Shown piece by piece: positions 25,693-34,078 of a stretch of 64,000 nt of DNA. The notes beneath the pieces were generated by a model. The model worked only from the letters and a program-made list of their open reading frames with translations, was not told the DNA's origin and did no database searches. The position numbers and the translations under genes are program-made. Where the stretch lies: the NCBI GenBank assembly GCA_000432435.1, contig HF993129.1, forward strand, positions 1 through 64,000, read 5' to 3'. The number at the start of each line of letters is the position of its first letter. Position 1 is the first letter of the stretch. The stretch comes from Eubacterium sp. CAG:180. Lineage in GTDB: Bacteria > Bacillota > Clostridia > Oscillospirales > Acutalibacteraceae.

Positions 25693-27483
25693 ATGGCAGC
25701 ACTTACAACTAACAAAAGCATTTTGTCATGGATTGACGAAAAAGCAGCTCTTGTTAAGCCCGACGAAATCGTTTGGATTGACGGTAGCGAAGAGCAACTT
25801 GAAAAGCTTCGCGAGGAAGCTTGCAAGTCAGGTGAGATGCGTAAATTAAATGAGGATTTACTTCCGGGATGTCTGTATCACAGAACGGCTCCCAACGATG
25901 TTGCTCGTGTTGAAGACAGAACTCTTATTTGCTCAAAGAAAGAAGAAGATGCCGGTCCCACAAACCATTGGATGGAGCCCGGCAAAGCTTATGAAATGCT
26001 CTATGCTATCGCAAAAGACAGCTATAAGGGCAGAACAATGTATGTAATCCCTTATTCGATGGGTCCCGTAGGTTCACCGCTCGCTAAGGCAGGCATTGAG
26101 CTTACCGATTCAATTTATGTTGTTCTTAATATGTCAATTATGACCAGAGTCGGCAAGAAGGTTCTTGACGTTCTCGGTGACAGCAATGACTGGGTTCGCG
26201 GACTTCATTGCAAATGCAATGTGGATCCCGAAAAGAGATGGATTTGCCAGTTCCCCGAGGACAATACAATTATTTCCGTTAACTCGGCTTACGGCGGAAA
26301 CGTTCTTCTCGGCAAAAAGTGCTTTGCACTTCGTATAGCTTCTTACCAGGGCAAGAACGAAGGCTGGCAGGCAGAGCACATGCTTATCCTTGGTATTGAA
26401 AATCCGAAGGGCGAAGTTAAATATATCTGTGCGGCTTTCCCGTCGGCTTGCGGCAAGACCAATCTTGCAATGCTTATTCCTCCGGAGGGATATCGTAAAA
26501 AAGGCTACAAGGTTTGGACTGTCGGCGACGACATTTCTTGGATTAAGAAGGGCGCGGACGGACGTCTTTATGCAATTAACCCTGAGAACGGTTTCTTTGG
26601 TGTTGCACCCGGAACTAATGATAAATCAAACCCGAACGCACTTGCTTCAACAAAGAAAGGCGCAATTTTTACGAACGTAGCATTAAATCTTGACGATAAC
26701 ACCGTTTGGTGGGAAGGTCTTGACAAGAATCCGCCCGTTAATGCAGAAGAATGGACAGGTAAAAAGGTTAACGGCGTAGAGTGGAAGGCCGAGGGCAAAA
26801 ACCTTGCTCATCCGAACAGCCGTTTTACCGCTCCCGCAAGAAACTGCCCGTGCCTCAGCAAAGAGTTTGACAACCCGAACGGTGTTCCGATTTCCGCATT
26901 TGTATTCGGCGGCAGACGTGCTAAGCTCGCTCCGTTGGTATATCAGTCAAGAGACTGGAACCACGGCGTATTTGTAGGTGCCACCATGGCTTCGGAGACA
27001 ACGGCTGCAGCTGCAGGTGCTGTCGGTGTAATTCGTCGTGATCCTATGGCTATGCTTCCGTTCTGCGGTTACAATATGGCTGATTATTGGCAGCATTGGA
27101 TTGATATCGGTGCTACTCTTGACCCTGATAAAGCTCCGAAGATATTTAATGTTAACTGGTTCAGAAAAGATGACGAAGGTAACTTTATGTGGCCCGGATT
27201 CGGTGATAACCTTCGTGTCCTTGAATGGATCATTAAACGCTGTGAAGGTAAAGTTGATGCTCAGGAAACAGCTATCGGCTATATTCCTTATGCAAAAGAC
27301 ATTAACATTGAAGGCCTTGAAGGTGAAGTTTCACTCGAATCGCTTGAAAAGATTCTTGATGTTGATAAGAATCTTTGGGAAGAGGAAGCAAACGGTATTG
27401 AAGAGTTCTTCAAGAAGTTTGGCGACAAGCTTCCCAAGGAGCTTAAAGAGAGTCTCGAAACTCTTAAGGCAAACCTTAAATAA
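25693..27483 (+). CDS. pckG: Phosphoenolpyruvate carboxykinase (GTP)
   Basis: PckG interconverts oxaloacetate and phosphoenolpyruvate using GTP/GDP. In anaerobes it often runs toward oxaloacetate for succinate formation. The 596-residue length is typical. The GTP-class P-loop FPSACGKTNLAM (about 252-263) with its reactive cysteine is the diagnostic motif, plus VGDDISWIKKG, PENGFFGVAPGTN, the guanine-site region WNHGVFVG, and a Lys/Glu-rich C terminus. A strong AAAGGAG binding site precedes the start. It is a single-gene unit with its own promoter and terminator, suggesting high independent expression. Confidence 0.97.
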   Translation: MAALTTNKSILSWIDEKAALVKPDEIVWIDGSEEQLEKLREEACKSGEMRKLNEDLLPGCLYHRTAPNDVARVEDRTLICSKKEEDAGPTNHWMEPGKAYEMLYAIAKDSYKGRTMYVIPYSMGPVGSPLAKAGIELTDSIYVVLNMSIMTRVGKKVLDVLGDSNDWVRGLHCKCNVDPEKRWICQFPEDNTIISVNSAYGGNVLLGKKCFALRIASYQGKNEGWQAEHMLILGIENPKGEVKYICAAFPSACGKTNLAMLIPPEGYRKKGYKVWTVGDDISWIKKGADGRLYAINPENGFFGVAPGTNDKSNPNALASTKKGAIFTNVALNLDDNTVWWEGLDKNPPVNAEEWTGKKVNGVEWKAEGKNLAHPNSRFTAPARNCPCLSKEFDNPNGVPISAFVFGGRRAKLAPLVYQSRDWNHGVFVGATMASETTAAAAGAVGVIRRDPMAMLPFCGYNMADYWQHWIDIGATLDPDKAPKIFNVNWFRKDDEGNFMWPGFGDNLRVLEWIIKRCEGKVDAQETAIGYIPYAKDINIEGLEGEVSLESLEKILDVDKNLWEEEANGIEEFFKKFGDKLPKELKESLETLKANLK

Positions 27484-27496
27484 GTTAAAATTTTTC

Positions 27497-27532
27497 AATC
27501 ACCGCACAGTTATTGCTGTGCGGTGATTTTTT
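27497..27532 (+). terminator. Rho-independent terminator after pckG
   Basis: A perfect 13-bp stem (27497-27509 with 27516-27528) closes a 6-nt loop and ends in a run of Ts. Confidence 0.93.
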
Positions 27533-27593
27533 ATGTTCATGTAGATAAAGTGTGTTCTGCTGTGAGTTTTGACTTTTATTTTGCGCGATTATG

Positions 27594-27602
27594 TGTTATA
27601 CT
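27594..27602 (+). promoter_or_regulatory. Extended -10 promoter of the metallophosphoesterase gene
   Basis: TGTTATACT (27594-27602) fits a TGn extended -10. TTGACT occurs upstream, but at 22 bp it is too far for a standard -35. It starts 30 bp before the gene start. Confidence 0.45.
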
Positions 27603-27631
27603 TTTGACATAAAAAAGAAAGTTGGTGCGTT

Positions 27632-28798
27632 ATGGCTTCTCCGATAGGCAAAGCGAAAAGCTTAAAATTTAAGAAAGACGGTACTTTCCGCATTATGCAG
27701 ATAGCCGACACTCAAGATACAAACATCACGTCAAAAAACACTGTGGAATTTATCGGTAAAGCGCTTGACAGCGAAAACCCCGACCTTGTAGTGTTTACGG
27801 GTGACCAGATAAAAGGCTACGGCCTCAGTTTTGCCACGGGTAATCGCGACAAAAAGGTTGCCGAAGCAATACGTAATATCGTAACACCGGTTGCCGAAAG
27901 AAACATTCCGTTTACATTTGTATTCGGTAATCATGATGATCAGGCTTTCGGTATTTCCAAGGAAAAGCAGATGATAGTATACAAGAGCTTTCCTACCTGT
28001 CTTGCAGAACCCGGCGATCCTTCTATCAGCGGATACGGCAACCATTATATAAACATTTTAAGTTCGGACGGCAAAAAAATATTATTTAATATATATCTTA
28101 TAGATTCACTTTCCGCAAGTCTTGACGGCCATTGCAGTGCGGTTTCCGAGGAGCAGATTGCTTGGTACAAGAGTGCCAGAGATTATTTAAAAGACAAAAC
28201 AGGGGATTACGTGCCGTCTTTATTGTTCCAGCATATACCGGTACCCGAAATGTGGAACGTGCTGAAAGAAGTTCCGAAATCACATAAGCCGCACGCTGTC
28301 GGATATAGGTCTCATTACGGAAAATACTATTGGATGGATGAGAAATATCTTATCCCGGGTAACTGCGATTTCTTGCTTGAAACTCCGGCTACACCCGAGA
28401 AAAACAGCGGCGAATTTAATGCGGCGGCGGAAAAGGGCGATGTACTTGCCATGTTTTTCGGTCATGACCATAATAACAGCTTTATTGCACGTTATAAAAA
28501 TGTTATTCTCGGTTATACACAGGGTTGCGGATTTAATGTTTACGGTCCCGATTTAAACAGAGGCGTGCGTGTAATTGACTTAGACGAAAACAATGTGCGG
28601 GAGTTCAAAACACATACGGTAATGTATAAGGACTTTTACACATCAAAGGACTTACATGATAAGCTGAAATATGCTTATTACAAATTTGCTCCGCCGAGCT
28701 TTGAATCCGTATTACCGCTTATAAAAAAAGGCGCAATTGCAGGAGGCGTTGCGGCAGTAGCGTTGGGTGCGGCACTCTATATTAAAAATAAAAAATAA
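27632..28798 (+). CDS. Calcineurin-like metallophosphoesterase with C-terminal membrane anchor
   Basis: The 388-residue protein has the metal-binding series of the metallophosphoesterase fold: QIADTQDT, FTGDQIKG, FGNHDD, QHIPVPE and FGHDHNN. It resembles the purple-acid-phosphatase-like clade (DCR2-type) seen in Firmicutes. No N-terminal signal peptide is seen. The C terminus is a glycine/alanine-rich hydrophobic helix (about 363-383) followed by Lys-Asn-Lys-Lys, which looks like a tail anchor facing the cytoplasm. The substrate is unknown. It is a monocistronic unit between two terminators. Confidence 0.78.
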   Translation: MASPIGKAKSLKFKKDGTFRIMQIADTQDTNITSKNTVEFIGKALDSENPDLVVFTGDQIKGYGLSFATGNRDKKVAEAIRNIVTPVAERNIPFTFVFGNHDDQAFGISKEKQMIVYKSFPTCLAEPGDPSISGYGNHYINILSSDGKKILFNIYLIDSLSASLDGHCSAVSEEQIAWYKSARDYLKDKTGDYVPSLLFQHIPVPEMWNVLKEVPKSHKPHAVGYRSHYGKYYWMDEKYLIPGNCDFLLETPATPEKNSGEFNAAAEKGDVLAMFFGHDHNNSFIARYKNVILGYTQGCGFNVYGPDLNRGVRVIDLDENNVREFKTHTVMYKDFYTSKDLHDKLKYAYYKFAPPSFESVLPLIKKGAIAGGVAAVALGAALYIKNKK

Positions 28799-28826
28799 TA
28801 TGATGCGTTAAAGAGATTACAATAAA

Positions 28827-28860
28827 AATAACCCTCGGAGTTGACCGAGGGTTATTTGCT
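28827..28860. terminator. Bidirectional terminator
   Basis: A perfect 12-bp stem (28827-28838 with 28845-28856) lies between the converging metallophosphoesterase and oxidoreductase genes. The T run is strong on the minus strand (TTATTTTTATT) and weaker on the plus strand. Confidence 0.88.
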
Positions 28861-28871
28861 GCCGTTTTATA

Positions 28872-30173
28872 TTACAAATTTACTTTTTGCGGCATACCGT
28901 TTTCTTCGCGTGATTTATCTGCGAGATAAACGCACAGATGACCTGCCACCGAATCAAATATTGAGGTGCAGGCGAGAGAGGGTTTACCTCCTCTTAAAAA
29001 CTCGACGAAATCGGCCGCAAGCTTTTCGTCGCCGCCGCCGTGACCTCCGTAAGCGCCTACCATATCACCGTTTACATTTAGATCAACAACTTCGACCGTT
29101 TTTTCATCCGTTTTAGTAGGATGAATTTTAGCCACGGTGAATTTAGATTCTTCAAAATCACCGTAGATTTCGCCTTTTGTGCCTATAATATGTATTCTTC
29201 TCATCGGTCCTGCCGAACCGCCGACCATATTATGCGTACCGGTTGCTCCGTTTTTGAAGTTCACGAGCACCGACTGATGGTCCACAACATTGTTGTCGCA
29301 TTTGTATATACATCTGCCGTAGTTGCTGTCGCCTTTAAGCAGATTTATCCTGTCTTCATCTGTGGGGTTTTCAATTCCCTCAAGCTTATCCCAAATATAA
29401 AATGCCCAACGTTTAGGCTGATCAAGGTAGAGCCTTTTTGCTGAATATCGGCATGTGTCAACAAGCGGGCAGTCTACAAGACATTTTGTGCCGGCTTCCT
29501 TTGGCGCATTTTCCGGCTTAAATTGGAATTTGCTGCCGAAACTTGATATCATACTCGGCTGTGTATCGGACATCATCCACATCATCAGGTCTATATCGTG
29601 GCAGCATTTTGCAAGTAGCATAGATGTGTGGCAAACATCGGAATTAGCCCATTTTCCTCTTACATACGATGTTGACAAGTGATGATAGCTCACGTGCTCG
29701 CAGGTTTGTATGTTTATAATGTCGCCGATTTCTCCTGAAGCTACTCTTTCTTTAATTGACAGATAAAACGGCGTATATCTCAATACGTGGCATATCATAA
29801 CTTTGTTGCCGTTTTCTTTTACACATGACACAAGCTCGCGCATCTCTTTTTCATTTGTTGCAAAGGGCTTTTCGAGAAGCATATCATATCCCTTTTTCAG
29901 CAGGGGAATAGATGTTTCAACATGCTGTTCATCCATTGTACCGTTGATTACGGCGTCTGCAAATTTAGGAACTCTGGAGAGCTCAAGTGCCGAGTCAAAG
30001 CAGTTCTCTTTCGGGAAACCGAACATTTCCATTGCCTTTTTTTGTCGAATTTTGTCCGGGTCGGCAACGCCGACAATTTTTAATTTGTCCGGATCGGTAA
30101 GGGCAAGCTTTGAATATACAAAAGCCCTGTGACCGGCTCCCACAATAACGGCTGTGATAGGCTGATTACGCAC
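28872..30173 (-). CDS. Gfo/Idh/MocA family oxidoreductase
   Basis: This 433-residue NAD(P)-dependent dehydrogenase has the N-terminal Rossmann motif VIVGAGHRAF, a VADPD strand end and the family motif LLEKPFA (about 95-101) with the conserved lysine. The C-terminal alpha/beta domain provides the substrate site (GGSAGPMRR, GGHGGGDEKL). Four cysteines near residues 230-250 and 290-300 could bind a metal but are not assigned. The substrate, probably a sugar or sugar acid, is unknown. The start is GTG at 30173, chosen because AAGGAGGT lies 7 nt upstream. The open frame extends further to an ATG that has no binding site. Confidence 0.85.
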   Translation of the reverse strand: MRNQPITAVIVGAGHRAFVYSKLALTDPDKLKIVGVADPDKIRQKKAMEMFGFPKENCFDSALELSRVPKFADAVINGTMDEQHVETSIPLLKKGYDMLLEKPFATNEKEMRELVSCVKENGNKVMICHVLRYTPFYLSIKERVASGEIGDIINIQTCEHVSYHHLSTSYVRGKWANSDVCHTSMLLAKCCHDIDLMMWMMSDTQPSMISSFGSKFQFKPENAPKEAGTKCLVDCPLVDTCRYSAKRLYLDQPKRWAFYIWDKLEGIENPTDEDRINLLKGDSNYGRCIYKCDNNVVDHQSVLVNFKNGATGTHNMVGGSAGPMRRIHIIGTKGEIYGDFEESKFTVAKIHPTKTDEKTVEVVDLNVNGDMVGAYGGHGGGDEKLAADFVEFLRGGKPSLACTSIFDSVAGHLCVYLADKSREENGMPQKVNL

Positions 30174-30203
30174 GAAACAGACCTCCTTAAATATTTTAAA
30201 TGG

Positions 30204-30209
30204 ATTATA
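30204..30209 (-). promoter_or_regulatory. -10 box of the oxidoreductase promoter
   Basis: A perfect TATAAT on the minus strand (30209-30204) lies 31 bp ahead of the GTG start. The -35 region is weak (TTTATT at 17 bp). It diverges from the promoter of the secreted protein. Confidence 0.45.
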
Positions 30210-30253
30210 CATCAATCTTTTTGTAAAATAAAGTCATAATGTGAAAAATAAAA

Positions 30254-30282
30254 TTGTTTCTGTGAGAAAAGTATGTTATTAT
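30254..30282 (+). promoter_or_regulatory. Sigma-A promoter of the secreted cohesin-like protein gene
   Basis: TTGTTT (30254-30259) and TATTAT (30277-30282) are separated by 17 bp. The GTG start follows at 30309 behind AAAGGAG. Confidence 0.6.
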
Positions 30283-30308
30283 ATAAAAAACACAAAGGAG
30301 TTGACGAC

Positions 30309-30992
30309 GTGAAGCATTTGCGAAAAACAGTTTCAATATTGGCTTTGTCAGCCGCACTTTTATGTGTACTTTGTTCGGTAGCTTTCGCGGCTTCAAACAA
30401 TGATTCCGCATTTGCGGTAAGCGAGAGTGGAGCCGCCGGCGATATAATAAATGTTGATGTGTATTTAAGCGGTAAAGATATCGGTTCTGTTTATATTGAC
30501 CTTGAATATGACAATACTGCTCTGGAATTTGTTTCGGCGAGAACATTTGTTGCGGGTCTAAGGTTTAATTATAATTCATCAACTGTGCTTTCAGGCGGTA
30601 ACATCGTTAGGTTTACCGGCTCTGTTGACAGTTATGACGCCCTTAATGTAAACGGTGCGGTTATGAGAGTTGAGCTTAAAATATTAAAATCCGATGTGCG
30701 CCCGCAAATTAAAATATCCGGTAAGTCATACGGTACCGACGGTGCATCAAGAGGCAGTCTGTCATACAGCGGGTTCATTAATGTTTATAACTATGATAGC
30801 GAAACGCTGTTTTGCAAAGATACAGAAACCGCCGGAAACCTATATTCCGCATACAAAAATATTTCCAACTCGGTAAAGATTGTGGATTATAACGGAGTTA
30901 CGGTAAGGAATGACGGTCCTACAGTCAGGACGGGCGATAAGGTAATAATAAACGATAAAATCACAAAAAATATTAACACGTCAGATTCTTAA
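30309..30992 (+). CDS. Secreted protein with a cohesin-like domain
   Basis: The 227-residue product has a classical signal peptide: basic MKHLRK, a hydrophobic core, and a VAFAAS cleavage site near residue 29. The mature part (about 38-150) reads like a cohesin/carbohydrate-binding beta-sandwich: GDIINVDVYLSG, then SVYIDLEYDNTALEFVSA, and later ALNVNGAVMRVELKIL. Cohesins bind dockerin-bearing enzymes in cellulosomes, but similar folds occur in unrelated surface proteins. No dockerin, LPXTG or second anchor is seen. The GTG at 30309 is chosen over an upstream ATG at 30273 because AAAGGAG is spaced 8 nt before it and the promoter -10 overlaps the longer form. Confidence 0.6.
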   Translation: MKHLRKTVSILALSAALLCVLCSVAFAASNNDSAFAVSESGAAGDIINVDVYLSGKDIGSVYIDLEYDNTALEFVSARTFVAGLRFNYNSSTVLSGGNIVRFTGSVDSYDALNVNGAVMRVELKILKSDVRPQIKISGKSYGTDGASRGSLSYSGFINVYNYDSETLFCKDTETAGNLYSAYKNISNSVKIVDYNGVTVRNDGPTVRTGDKVIINDKITKNINTSDS

Positions 30993-30996
30993 CACA

Positions 30997-31036
30997 AAAA
31001 AGCACCGCAGATTTTTGAAATCATGTGGTGCTTTTT
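30997..31036. terminator. Bidirectional terminator between the cohesin-like and SCP2 genes
   Basis: A 10-bp stem (30997-31006 with 31027-31036) has an inner GATTT/AAATC pairing. Runs of A on one side and T on the other serve both converging genes. Confidence 0.85.
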
Positions 31037-31052
31037 GTTGAATTTGTATTTA

Positions 31053-31379
31053 TTATTTTACTGCAAGGTCTATAAGCTGAAGTACGGCATTTACATCACC
31101 GTCAACCGAAACTCTGCCGGTTGTATAAGCGATAGCGGGTTTAAGCTTACCGTCGAGTATCTTTAAGAGATTGGTAGGTGCTACGGTTACGATAGCTTTG
31201 TTGTCATGATAATCGTAAGGCTCAACATTAACCTTGCCGTCTTTTGCTTCTATGTAGAAAATACCTTCCACATTTTTGCCTGTAAGATTTATCTGAATAG
31301 CAACGGTTCCGCTAAGTGAAGAAGCATCTGCATCTGCATATTTCGCTTTAACTTTTGATACGATTTGTTCGTAAGTCAT
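31053..31379 (-). CDS. SCP2 sterol-binding domain protein
   Basis: This 108-residue protein consists of a single SCP2-like domain: helix MTYEQIVSKVKAKYAD, strand GTVAIQINLTG, GIFYIEAKDGKVNVEPY, and the C-terminal GRVSVDGDVNAVLQLIDL, the typical end of the domain. SCP2 domains form a hydrophobic tunnel for fatty acyl or other lipid ligands. In anaerobic bacteria the ligand is unknown. It is a single-gene unit with a strong promoter and a good AAGGAG site. No signal peptide is present, so it is cytoplasmic. Confidence 0.85.
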   Translation of the reverse strand: MTYEQIVSKVKAKYADADASSLSGTVAIQINLTGKNVEGIFYIEAKDGKVNVEPYDYHDNKAIVTVAPTNLLKILDGKLKPAIAYTTGRVSVDGDVNAVLQLIDLAVK

Positions 31380-31412
31380 AAATATTAACTCCTTTTTAAT
31401 TTGTTATTATAA

Positions 31413-31441
31413 TTTTATCACTTTGATAAATGGTATGCAAG
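31413..31441 (-). promoter_or_regulatory. Sigma-A promoter of the SCP2 gene
   Basis: On the minus strand TTGCAT (31441-31436) and TAAAAT (31418-31413) are separated by 17 bp, about 34 bp ahead of the start. The rest of the 31380-31663 gap holds this promoter and the one at 31595-31623; I see no gene or other structured element there. Confidence 0.65.
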
Positions 31442-31594
31442 TTTAATTAATCGTCAAACAGACGTTTTTTATATATATTATTACTAAGATTTTATTCAAA
31501 AAATATACAAAATGCTTAATGTGTCGATTATTGACGACAGAAAAGCCGAGTAAACAGACACTTCTATTAATTTATCTTTTGCAATTAAAAAATG

Positions 31595-31623
31595 ATGACA
31601 AACGGCTGAAAATAATGTATAAT
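31595..31623 (+). promoter_or_regulatory. Sigma-A promoter of the hydrolase-miaB-mutSL operon
   Basis: ATGACA (31595-31600) and a perfect TATAAT (31618-31623) are separated by 17 bp. It is the only strong promoter seen ahead of the long rightward run from 31.66 to 47.88 kb. Confidence 0.7.
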
Positions 31624-31663
31624 ACTTTAATATGAAAATGTATATAAAGTGGAGGAAAATGCC

Positions 31664-32602
31664 ATGGCGATTGTTCGTACCGAAGCATATTTTAATTCTT
31701 CGAACGGAATTAACAAAATAAGAACGCTTATTTGGAAAGATGATGAACTCACTCCGCGCGGCGTATTCCAGATAGCGCACGGAATGGCTGAGCACATAGG
31801 ACGCTACGATGAGTTTGCTAAGTATATTGCTTCTAACGGATTTGTTGTATGCGGAAATGACCATTTAGGCCACGGTAAATCGGTAAACGATGTTTCCGAA
31901 CTCGGATTTATTGCCGAAAAGAACGGTGATAAGCGGCTTGTAGACGATATGCATATACTTACTAAGATCATGAAAAAGAGATATCCGGATTTACCGTATT
32001 TCCTTTTTGGTCACAGCATGGGTTCTTTTTGTGCAAGAGTTTATACAGCCCATTTCGGCGATGAGCTGAACGGAGCTGTTTTTTGCGGAACGGGGGAGCT
32101 TCCGGCAGTTGCCGCCGCTTTACAGGAACCGATAAACAAACTTTGTGAAAAGCTCGGTCCACACACTAAATATGAAATCATGGGCAGTGCTATGAATGCA
32201 TTTTTTAATGTGATGGTTCCCGATAAAACTTCGCCGTTATCATGGATCAGCGCAAATGCAGATAATATTGAAGCATATAAGGATGACCCGCTTTGCGGAT
32301 TTACATTCACACTCGGCGGTTACAGAGACCTTTTTGCGATTGCCAATGACGCATCACGCAAGGAGTGGGCGTCTGAGGTTCCTCTTGATCTTCCGATTTT
32401 AATTATTTCCGGCGCGCTTGATCCTGTGGGCCTTAACGGCAAGGGCGTTATGGCTGTTTCGGATAATTTGGTTTTAGCCGGAAAAGAGCCTACGGTGGTT
32501 CTGTACCCTGGCGACAGGCATGAAATACTTATGGAAAGCGATAAGGACGTTGTGTACCATGACGTTTTAGCTTGGCTCGATTCACAATATGTTGCCGAAT
32601 GA
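31664..32602 (+). CDS. Alpha/beta hydrolase, monoacylglycerol lipase-like
   Basis: The 312-residue protein has the serine hydrolase layout of the PF12146 (Hydrolase_4) group: oxyanion region HGMAEHIGRY, GNDHLGHGKS, nucleophile S118 in GHSMGS, acid D in SGALDPVG and base H in GDRHEIL. It has no signal peptide. It probably cleaves monoacylglycerols or lysophospholipids, though the substrate is not proven. The ATG at 31664 is chosen because GGAGGA is spaced 7 nt upstream; a GTG five codons earlier overlaps that site. It leads the miaB-mutSL operon, with miaB 10 bp downstream. Confidence 0.85.
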   Translation: MAIVRTEAYFNSSNGINKIRTLIWKDDELTPRGVFQIAHGMAEHIGRYDEFAKYIASNGFVVCGNDHLGHGKSVNDVSELGFIAEKNGDKRLVDDMHILTKIMKKRYPDLPYFLFGHSMGSFCARVYTAHFGDELNGAVFCGTGELPAVAAALQEPINKLCEKLGPHTKYEIMGSAMNAFFNVMVPDKTSPLSWISANADNIEAYKDDPLCGFTFTLGGYRDLFAIANDASRKEWASEVPLDLPILIISGALDPVGLNGKGVMAVSDNLVLAGKEPTVVLYPGDRHEILMESDKDVVYHDVLAWLDSQYVAE

Positions 32603-32612
32603 GGTTGTTTAA

Positions 32613-34031
32613 TTGTCAGAAAAGTATAATGTTTCAAAAGAAGAAAAAATAAGACAGGCAGAGTTTGCGGATAAAGTTAAGACAGTCTTGGCGGCTGAGT
32701 TTTACGAGTGCTCTCCTAAAGCATTTATTCATACATACGGTTGCCAAGGAAATGTTTCCGACAGCGAACGCATAATGGGTATGCTTAAAGAGATGGGCTA
32801 TGTGTTTACAAATGATGCGTCAAAGGCCGATTTAATCCTTTATAATACCTGTGCCGTGCGCGAACACGCCGAGGACAGAGTTTTCGGAAACGTCGGAGCC
32901 GTGAAAAAATATAAAAAGGACAATCCGCATCTTATTATAGCCCTTTGCGGTTGTATGATGCAGCAAGAGCATATCAGAAATAAAATATACAGCAGCTATC
33001 CGTTTGTCGATCTTGTATTCGGCACACACGCGGTTACATCGCTCCCTGAATTGCTTTACAGGACACTTTCGGGAAACAAACGCGTTTTCTATGCTCCGGA
33101 TAGTCACGGTGAAATTGCGGAGGACATACCGATTTACCGTGACAGAGGGATTAAAGCTTGGTTACCTATAATGTATGGCTGCGATAATTTTTGCACATAC
33201 TGCATAGTGCCGTATGTTCGCGGCCGAGAGAGAAGCAGAGAACCTCAGGCAGTTCTGAACGAAGCAGAGGATATCATCGCAAATGGATATAAAGATATAA
33301 CGCTTTTAGGGCAGAATGTTAACTCGTACGGAAAAAACAATGTTTCCGATATGAATTTTGCGGGACTTCTCCGTGAAGTAGCTAACCTTGACGGCGATTT
33401 TTGGGTAAGGTTTATGACTTCACACCCAAAGGATTGTACTAAAGAGCTAATAGATGTAATGGCGGAGAACGATAAGATTGCCAAGCATTTGCACTTGCCT
33501 TTCCAATCGGGAAACGATCGCGTTTTAAAAGCGATGAACAGGCATTATGACCGTAAAAAATATCTTGAACTGATAAATTATGCAAAAGAAAAGATTCCTG
33601 ATTTATCGCTTACAAGCGATGTTATTGTCGGATTTCCGGGCGAAACTTACGAGGAATTCAAAGACACGTTGTCGCTTATAAAAGAAGTGGAATTTACATC
33701 ACTTTTTACGTTCATTTATTCTCCGCGTGAGGGTACAAAAGCGGCGTCGATGGAAGACCCTGTAACAAAAGATGAAAAATCAAGATGGTTTAAGGAACTT
33801 TGTGACCTACAGGAGTCAATTGCGTCAAAAAGAACCGCTAAGATGAAAGACAATGTATATAAGGTCCTTGTCGAATCCGAAGCTAAAAATCATCCCGGTA
33901 TGCTTTCGGGCAGGACCGAAGGAAATATTATTATCGAATTTTCCGGTGACAGCAGTTTGATAGGGTCATTCAGAAATGTTAAAGTTACCGAACCGCTTAA
34001 TTGGATATTAAAGGGCGAATTGCAACAGTAA
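32613..34031 (+). CDS. miaB: tRNA-2-methylthio-N6-dimethylallyladenosine synthase MiaB
   Basis: MiaB is a radical-SAM methylthiotransferase that adds a 2-methylthio group to i6A37 in tRNA. The 472-residue protein has the N-terminal UPF0004 domain with three cluster cysteines (TYGCQGN, YNTCAVRE, ALCGCMMQ), the radical-SAM motif GCDNFCTYC and a C-terminal TRAM domain (about 400-470). The start is TTG. The i6A substrate is made by MiaA, encoded at 39054 in the same operon. A YlbF-family gene follows directly, the order also known from B. subtilis ymcB-ymcA. Confidence 0.96.
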   Translation: MSEKYNVSKEEKIRQAEFADKVKTVLAAEFYECSPKAFIHTYGCQGNVSDSERIMGMLKEMGYVFTNDASKADLILYNTCAVREHAEDRVFGNVGAVKKYKKDNPHLIIALCGCMMQQEHIRNKIYSSYPFVDLVFGTHAVTSLPELLYRTLSGNKRVFYAPDSHGEIAEDIPIYRDRGIKAWLPIMYGCDNFCTYCIVPYVRGRERSREPQAVLNEAEDIIANGYKDITLLGQNVNSYGKNNVSDMNFAGLLREVANLDGDFWVRFMTSHPKDCTKELIDVMAENDKIAKHLHLPFQSGNDRVLKAMNRHYDRKKYLELINYAKEKIPDLSLTSDVIVGFPGETYEEFKDTLSLIKEVEFTSLFTFIYSPREGTKAASMEDPVTKDEKSRWFKELCDLQESIASKRTAKMKDNVYKVLVESEAKNHPGMLSGRTEGNIIIEFSGDSSLIGSFRNVKVTEPLNWILKGELQQ

Positions 34032-34078
34032 ATTATCCCGTGAGGGTTATTTAAAAACATCTTTTAAAGGAGTTAAAA

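Noticed and set aside
31450..31475. Terminator-like CGTC/GACG hairpin with T run in the SCP2-hydrolase gap
   Set aside because: The stem is only 4 bp and no transcript is expected to end there, because the flanking genes diverge.
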